Assembly (NCBI GenBank): GCA_035549875.1
Contig: DASZPV010000169.1
Location: 1 to 9,876, forward strand
Direction: 5' to 3'
DNA: 9,876 bases
Source of the DNA: JAKFWI01 sp035549875
Lineage (GTDB): Bacteria > Pseudomonadota > Alphaproteobacteria > Caulobacterales > Aquidulcibacteraceae
Made by a program: the position numbers and the translations under genes. The notes under the pieces are model-generated. The model did not search any database. It had not been told where the DNA came from and saw only the letters and a program-made list of their open reading frames with translations. Numbering within the stretch: the first letter of the stretch is position 1; each line of letters begins with the position of its first letter. Positions 6,618 through 9,876 of this stretch are shown in pieces.

Positions 6618-7139
6618 ATGCCGTCCCTAGAATTCACCCGCCGCTATGCGATGGCCCATCGCCTGCGCGCCGTTCCCTTGTCCAAATGCGCCACGCCGCA
6701 TGGGCACAACGAGATCGTAACGATCCGCGTCAAACCCGCCGGACAGTTCCGCTTCGGCGGCACGAACATGGACGCCCCGTTCGAGGCCGTGAAACGCCGC
6801 TGGCGAACTTGGATCGACGAGCATGTCGATCACGCGCTGATGCTCGACGAAGCCGATCCGCTGGTGGATTATTTCCGCGTGAACGAACCCGAGCGGCTTT
6901 CACGGGTGATGACGTTTCCCGGCGATCCTACGACGGAAGCCCTCGCCGCCTGCTTCTTCCTCAAGGGCGCGGCCTTTCTCGCGCATGACGAACTCCCCTT
7001 CGAGATGGAGGAAGTGCGCGTCGAGGAAACGCCGACCAACGCCGTGATCCTGTCGCGCGAAACTTTCGATCCTGAAGCGTGCGGTCTTCCCGCCGACGCA
7101 TGGCCGCGCCGCGCCGACATGAGCATCAACGATTGGTGA
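6618..7139 (+). CDS. queD: 6-pyruvoyltetrahydropterin/6-carboxytetrahydropterin synthase family protein
   Basis: This 173-residue cytoplasmic enzyme belongs to the PTPS/QueD family. Its bacterial members turn dihydroneopterin triphosphate into 6-carboxy-tetrahydropterin on the way to queuosine and other 7-deazaguanines. Zinc ligands H14 (in RRYAMAHRL), H28 and H30 (in CATPHGHNE) are present, as is the catalytic C24. The Asp-His pair D71-H72 (VDHALML), E107 (PTTEALA) and E137 (VEETPTNAVIL) match further active-site positions, so it looks functional. It is longer than E. coli QueD (about 120 residues) because of extra sequence in the middle and at the C-terminus. ATG at 6618 places the RRY-MAH strand near the N-terminus. 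No other queuosine gene is nearby, so a role in queuosine rather than another pterin route is inferred. Confidence 0.85.
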   Translation: MPSLEFTRRYAMAHRLRAVPLSKCATPHGHNEIVTIRVKPAGQFRFGGTNMDAPFEAVKRRWRTWIDEHVDHALMLDEADPLVDYFRVNEPERLSRVMTFPGDPTTEALAACFFLKGAAFLAHDELPFEMEEVRVEETPTNAVILSRETFDPEACGLPADAWPRRADMSINDW

Positions 7140-7483
7140 CTCCTGACAAACTCGATCGCCCTCAAAGTCGCAAACCTATCACCTCTCGGATATGGGTTGG
7201 CATCAATGCTTTGACCGGTTTGTTGTTTTTGCTGCTGTCGTCGTCTCAATGGTTAGAGCCAGAGGTCAGGGATATTCCCGGCGCATCAGGAGGCGGCCCT
7301 CTTGTCTTCTTTTTAATAGTCCCCTGCTTGCTTCCCCTGCTTATTTGGAACGTTCGCTGGTTGTACCTTGCAATGCAACGTGGGAACGGAAGGCACAAAT
7401 GGATTGTCCCGACGGCACAATTTGGTCTGATGGGCCTCGCGTGGATCTCGCTCATATTATTTAGCGCCTCCAAGCTATACTGA
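7136..7483 (+). CDS. small three-helix membrane protein, unknown function
   Basis: The product is not recognised. From a GTG at 7136, whose GTGA overlaps the stop of the QueD-like gene, it has 115 residues. Three hydrophobic segments are visible: IWVGINALTGLLFLLLSS (about 19-36), PLVFFLIVPCLLPLLIW (about 55-71) and PTAQFGLMGLAWISLILFSA (about 92-111). A basic N-terminus precedes the first. The base composition is unlike its neighbours: about 52% GC by hand count over 7141-7440, against well over 60% in adjacent genes. This could mean recent acquisition or relaxed selection. The frame is open upstream to 7079 inside the QueD-like gene, but that part is Arg/His-rich and looks like out-of-frame sequence. 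The stop-start overlap and the membrane pattern are the main support. Confidence 0.65.
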   Translation: MTPDKLDRPQSRKPITSRIWVGINALTGLLFLLLSSSQWLEPEVRDIPGASGGGPLVFFLIVPCLLPLLIWNVRWLYLAMQRGNGRHKWIVPTAQFGLMGLAWISLILFSASKLY

Positions 7484-7493
7484 GTTTCAGAAC

Positions 7494-8075
7494 ATGAACC
7501 TCACTCACGCACTGCTCGAAAACCAATTCGTCCGCCTCGTTCCGCTCGAAGACTCGCACCGCGAAGGCCTGCGCGCCGCCGCGTCCGATCCCGCAATCTG
7601 GACCCATTGGGTGCGCGACGCGAGCGATTGGGACGCTGCGTTCGAGGAGCAACTCGCCAAGGAGCGCGCCGGCGCCTGGATGCATTTCACCGTATTCGAT
7701 CAGGCCTCCGGCGCAATCATCGGCCAGACCTGCTATCTCGAAATCCGCCCGGCCCACGCCGGCGTCGAGATCGGCGGCACGTGGTATGCGCCATCGGCGC
7801 AGGGCGGCGCCGCCAATCCCGCGTGCAAATTGCTGCTGCTTGGGCACGCTTTCGAGTCCGGGGCCGAGCGCGTCGAACTGAAAACGGATGCACGCAACGC
7901 CCGCTCGGGGGCGGCCATCATCAAGCTCGGCGCAAAGTTCGAAGGCATTCACCGGCGCCACATGCGCCGGGCGGACGGCACGATGCGCGACACCGTGTAC
8001 TTCTCCATTATCCGCGAGGAATGGCTTTCCGTGCGCGTGGCCCTCGAAGTACGCCTTGCGGCGTTCACTGCGTGA
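7494..8075 (+). CDS. GNAT family acetyltransferase (RimJ/RimL type)
   Basis: This 193-residue cytoplasmic enzyme should transfer an acetyl group from acetyl-CoA to an amine; the substrate is unknown. The N-terminal strand QFVRLVPLEDSHREGL (11-26) is typical of the RimJ/RimL-like subgroup. The acetyl-CoA region is around 91-120: VEIGGTWYAPSAQGG, then NPACKLLLLGHAFE. The C-terminal block VELKTDARNARSGAAI and KLGAKFEGIHRRHMRRADGT ends with the closing strand DTVYFSI (166-172), followed by a 21-residue tail. Family members at this position often have a basic QRTGVN-type loop; here it is AQGGAAN. There is no clear Shine-Dalgarno sequence before the ATG. The stop overlaps the start of the next gene (GTGA). 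Confidence 0.88.
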   Translation: MNLTHALLENQFVRLVPLEDSHREGLRAAASDPAIWTHWVRDASDWDAAFEEQLAKERAGAWMHFTVFDQASGAIIGQTCYLEIRPAHAGVEIGGTWYAPSAQGGAANPACKLLLLGHAFESGAERVELKTDARNARSGAAIIKLGAKFEGIHRRHMRRADGTMRDTVYFSIIREEWLSVRVALEVRLAAFTA

Positions 8076-8818
8076 ACCTGACGCTTCTGCTGGCCGCCGT
8101 ATTCGGCACGTCGGTTCTCTCCGGCGTGATCGGCATGGCGGGCGGGCTGTTGCTGATGGGGATATTTACCGCGCTGCTGCCGGTCGCGGCGGCGATGGTG
8201 ACGCAAGGCTCGGTGCAGTTCATCGCCAATGGCGGCCGCGCGTTCCTGCACCGGCGCCACATCCAATGGCGGATCGTCGCGATCTACATGGCGGGCTCGC
8301 TGGTGATCGCGGGACTGCTCGCGGCTGCCGCTTACCAGCCCAGCAAGCGCTGGGTATTCCTTTTCCTTGGCCTCGTCCCGCTGGCGGTATGGACGCCGAA
8401 GAGCTGGTTTTCCGTCGACGCCAGCAAACCCGCGCACGCGCTTTTGTGCAGCGTGTTGGTCAGCGGCTTCAACATCCTCGCCGGTTCCGCGGGCCCGCTG
8501 CTCGACGTGTTCTTCGTGCGCACCAGCCTGACGCGCCACCAGATCGTGGCGACCAAGGCGACGACGCAGTCGTTCTCGCATCTCACGAAGATCGCCTATT
8601 ACGGCGCGCTTCTGCTCGGCGCCGAGCGCGGCGAAGCGCTGCCGCCGGCCTGGTTCTTTGCCGCGATGATCCCCATTTCCTTTGCCGGCACATGGGCCGG
8701 CGGCCTCGTGCTCGACCGCCTGAGCGACGTGCATTTCAAAACCCTCACCCGCTGGTTCGTGACCGTGATCGGGCTTGGATATTTGCTCACAGCGGCGCGG
8801 CTTTTCCTCAGCCCCTGA
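8072..8818 (+). CDS. TauE/SafE family membrane transporter (anion permease)
   Basis: This 248-residue inner-membrane protein is of the TauE/SafE (DUF81) family, whose studied members move sulfite, sulfoacetate or other organosulfur anions; the substrate here cannot be told. The family's two-fold repeat is visible, with a glycine motif in each half: SGVIGMAGGLLLMG (17-30) and SGFNILAGSAGPLLD (131-145). The stretch RHQIVATKATTQSFSHLTK (155-173) is also typical. About seven or eight hydrophobic segments are seen, including residues 2-17, 27-45, 67-87, 94-107, 195-212 and 227-245. The GTG start at 8072 overlaps the GNAT stop as GTGA, which argues for translational coupling. The frame remains open far upstream inside the GNAT gene, but only the sequence from 8072 looks like this family. 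Confidence 0.88.
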   Translation: MNLTLLLAAVFGTSVLSGVIGMAGGLLLMGIFTALLPVAAAMVTQGSVQFIANGGRAFLHRRHIQWRIVAIYMAGSLVIAGLLAAAAYQPSKRWVFLFLGLVPLAVWTPKSWFSVDASKPAHALLCSVLVSGFNILAGSAGPLLDVFFVRTSLTRHQIVATKATTQSFSHLTKIAYYGALLLGAERGEALPPAWFFAAMIPISFAGTWAGGLVLDRLSDVHFKTLTRWFVTVIGLGYLLTAARLFLSP

Positions 8819-8831
8819 CGCCAGAGGCGGC

Positions 8832-8854
8832 ATGGTTAACACCCCGCTAACCAT
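8832..8854. promoter_or_regulatory. CtrA-like binding site before the EAL gene
   Basis: The sequence TTAA-N7-CTAAC (8836-8851) differs by one base from the CtrA consensus TTAA-N7-TTAAC. It lies inside a perfect seven-base inverted repeat, ATGGTTA / TAACCAT, with a nine-base spacer. It sits 40-62 bases before the ATG of a TipF-like gene, a plausible place for a cell-cycle or flagellar regulator. TTAA is rare in this GC-rich DNA. Direct CtrA control is inference. Confidence 0.5.
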
Positions 8855-8874
8855 ACTCGGCTTGGATAGCGGGC

Positions 8875-8880
8875 GGAGGA
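8875..8880 (+). promoter_or_regulatory. ribosome binding site of the TipF-like gene
   Basis: GGAGGA is a strong Shine-Dalgarno sequence. It is 13 bases before the ATG at 8894, slightly farther than usual, but no nearer start codon in the right frame exists, so it supports this start. Confidence 0.6.
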
Positions 8881-8893
8881 GTCGCGAAGCTCT

Positions 8894-9876
8894 ATGCCCG
8901 TGCTCGCACACATCCTGTTCTACTCGGCCTACGCCACGGTGTCGCTGGCGCTGGGGCTGGCGTTGTCGCGCGTCGGCGGCGCCGATTCGGCGGGGGCCAC
9001 GCTGGGCGGGCTATCGATGTTCGCGGCGTTTGCCATTACCCACGCCGGCCTCACCATCGCGCACGCCACCACGGCGGTGAAGCAGACGGAAAAGCGGCTC
9101 GACAGAAAATTCACCGGCGAGATCGAGAAAATCCGCGATGTCCAGCGCGATCTACGCGAGGAGCTGGGCGCGATCGGCGATCAGGTCGCGCGCCTCGATC
9201 ACACGATCGCCTCGCGTCCGCGGATCGAGGCGCCAATCGCCCCGCCCGCACTCGAAGGCTCGCTGATCGATCAACTCGCCGCGCGGCTGGGCCAGGTCGT
9301 CGATCAGCGCATGGAAGAGGCGCGCCGCGTATCCGGTCCCGCGGCCAGCGGTCCGCCCAAGCCCAGCCCGATCGACATCGTCCGCGACGCGCTCAACGAT
9401 AACCGGGTCGAACTGCATCTGCAGCCGATCGTGTCGCTGCCCCAGCGCCGCACGCAATTCTACGAAGGCTTCACCCGCCTCAAGGACCCCTCCGGCCGCA
9501 TCATCCTGCCGAGCGAATTCATGCCGGCGGCCGATTCCGCGGGGCTGACCAGCACGATCGACAACATGCTGCTGTTCCGCTGCGTGCAGATCGTGCGCAA
9601 GCTGGCCAAACAGGACCGGCGCATCGGGATTTTCTGCAATCTGTCGGCGCGCTCGCTATCCGATGAAACGTTCTTCCCGCAATTCCTCGAATTCATGCGC
9701 GAGCATGGCGATCTTTCCGGCTCGCTGATTTTCGAGATCGGCCAGGCCGATTACGAAGCGCGCGGCGCAATGGAAGCGCGCGCGATGGCTAAACTCGCCG
9801 ATCTCGGCTTCCGTTTCTCGATCGACAAGGTGACCAAGCTCGATGTCGATCTGATCGATCTGGAACGCAGCGGCGT
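8894..9876 (+). CDS. tipF: TipF-like membrane-anchored degenerate EAL domain protein (3' end outside window)
   Basis: The first 327 residues are visible. Two N-terminal hydrophobic segments (about 3-24 and 34-57) are followed by a charged, probably coiled-coil region (about 62-145), a Pro/Ser linker (148-159) and an EAL domain from about 160. This layout is that of Caulobacter TipF, a c-di-GMP-binding protein that helps place and assemble the polar flagellum. Key EAL residues are altered. The EAL motif reads E191-G-F in FYEGFTRL, N249 and E281 (FEIGQ) are kept, but the usual DDFG reads D311-K-V. The domain is therefore probably a c-di-GMP sensor or scaffold, not a phosphodiesterase. A CtrA-like site and a strong ribosome binding site precede it. 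Another degenerate EAL protein is possible; no flagellar gene is in the window to confirm the name. Confidence 0.82.
   Translation, partial: MPVLAHILFYSAYATVSLALGLALSRVGGADSAGATLGGLSMFAAFAITHAGLTIAHATTAVKQTEKRLDRKFTGEIEKIRDVQRDLREELGAIGDQVARLDHTIASRPRIEAPIAPPALEGSLIDQLAARLGQVVDQRMEEARRVSGPAASGPPKPSPIDIVRDALNDNRVELHLQPIVSLPQRRTQFYEGFTRLKDPSGRIILPSEFMPAADSAGLTSTIDNMLLFRCVQIVRKLAKQDRRIGIFCNLSARSLSDETFFPQFLEFMREHGDLSGSLIFEIGQADYEARGAMEARAMAKLADLGFRFSIDKVTKLDVDLIDLERSG

Noticed and set aside
5714..6637. Long open frame antisense to corA
   Set aside because: Shadow of the CorA gene with the same low-complexity composition.
7888..8911. Overlapping long open frames on both strands across the TauE/SafE gene
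   Set aside because: They are shadows; only the frame from 8072 shows membrane segments and the family motifs.

Overview
The window is GC-rich chromosomal DNA, most likely from an alphaproteobacterium. Three things point there: the xseA - DUF2093 - M23 peptidase string facing away from purD, a DUF2093 protein (an alphaproteobacterial family), and a TipF-like membrane-anchored EAL protein preceded by a CtrA-like site. The last pair favours the Caulobacterales/Hyphomonadaceae side, but that is inference. Almost every base is coding or gene remnant. No rRNA, tRNA, CRISPR array or insertion sequence was seen.

Left part, minus strand (1-4206). At the left edge is the start of a DUF433 gene (1-91). 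Reading right to left from position 4206 come: a Uma2-family nuclease-like gene split by a frameshift; the C-terminal stump of a second DUF433 gene; an MntA/HepT nucleotidyltransferase-HEPN toxin-antitoxin pair; xseA (exonuclease VII large subunit), whose start codon overlaps the hepT stop; a perfect paired palindromic repeat; the DUF2093 gene; and a secreted M23 peptidase. From Uma2 to hepT the block looks like accessory, partly decayed toxin-antitoxin-type DNA lodged between the divergent housekeeping genes purD and xseA. xseA may therefore share a transcript with the toxin-antitoxin pair.

Right part, plus strand (4284-9876). purD (purine biosynthesis) is followed by a CorA-type metal transporter, a QueD/PTPS-like pterin synthase, a small AT-richer three-helix membrane protein, a GNAT acetyltransferase and a TauE/SafE-type transporter. 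These are tightly packed, with GTGA stop/start overlaps at two junctions. A 75-base gap carrying a CtrA-like site and a good ribosome binding site then leads into a TipF-like protein that runs off the window. It has two N-terminal membrane segments, a coiled coil and a degenerate EAL domain.

No clearly new biological system was found. The points most worth checking are the damaged toxin-antitoxin block coupled to xseA, the paired palindrome between xseA and DUF2093, the His-to-Cys change in the M23 active site, and the CtrA-like site before the degenerate EAL gene.
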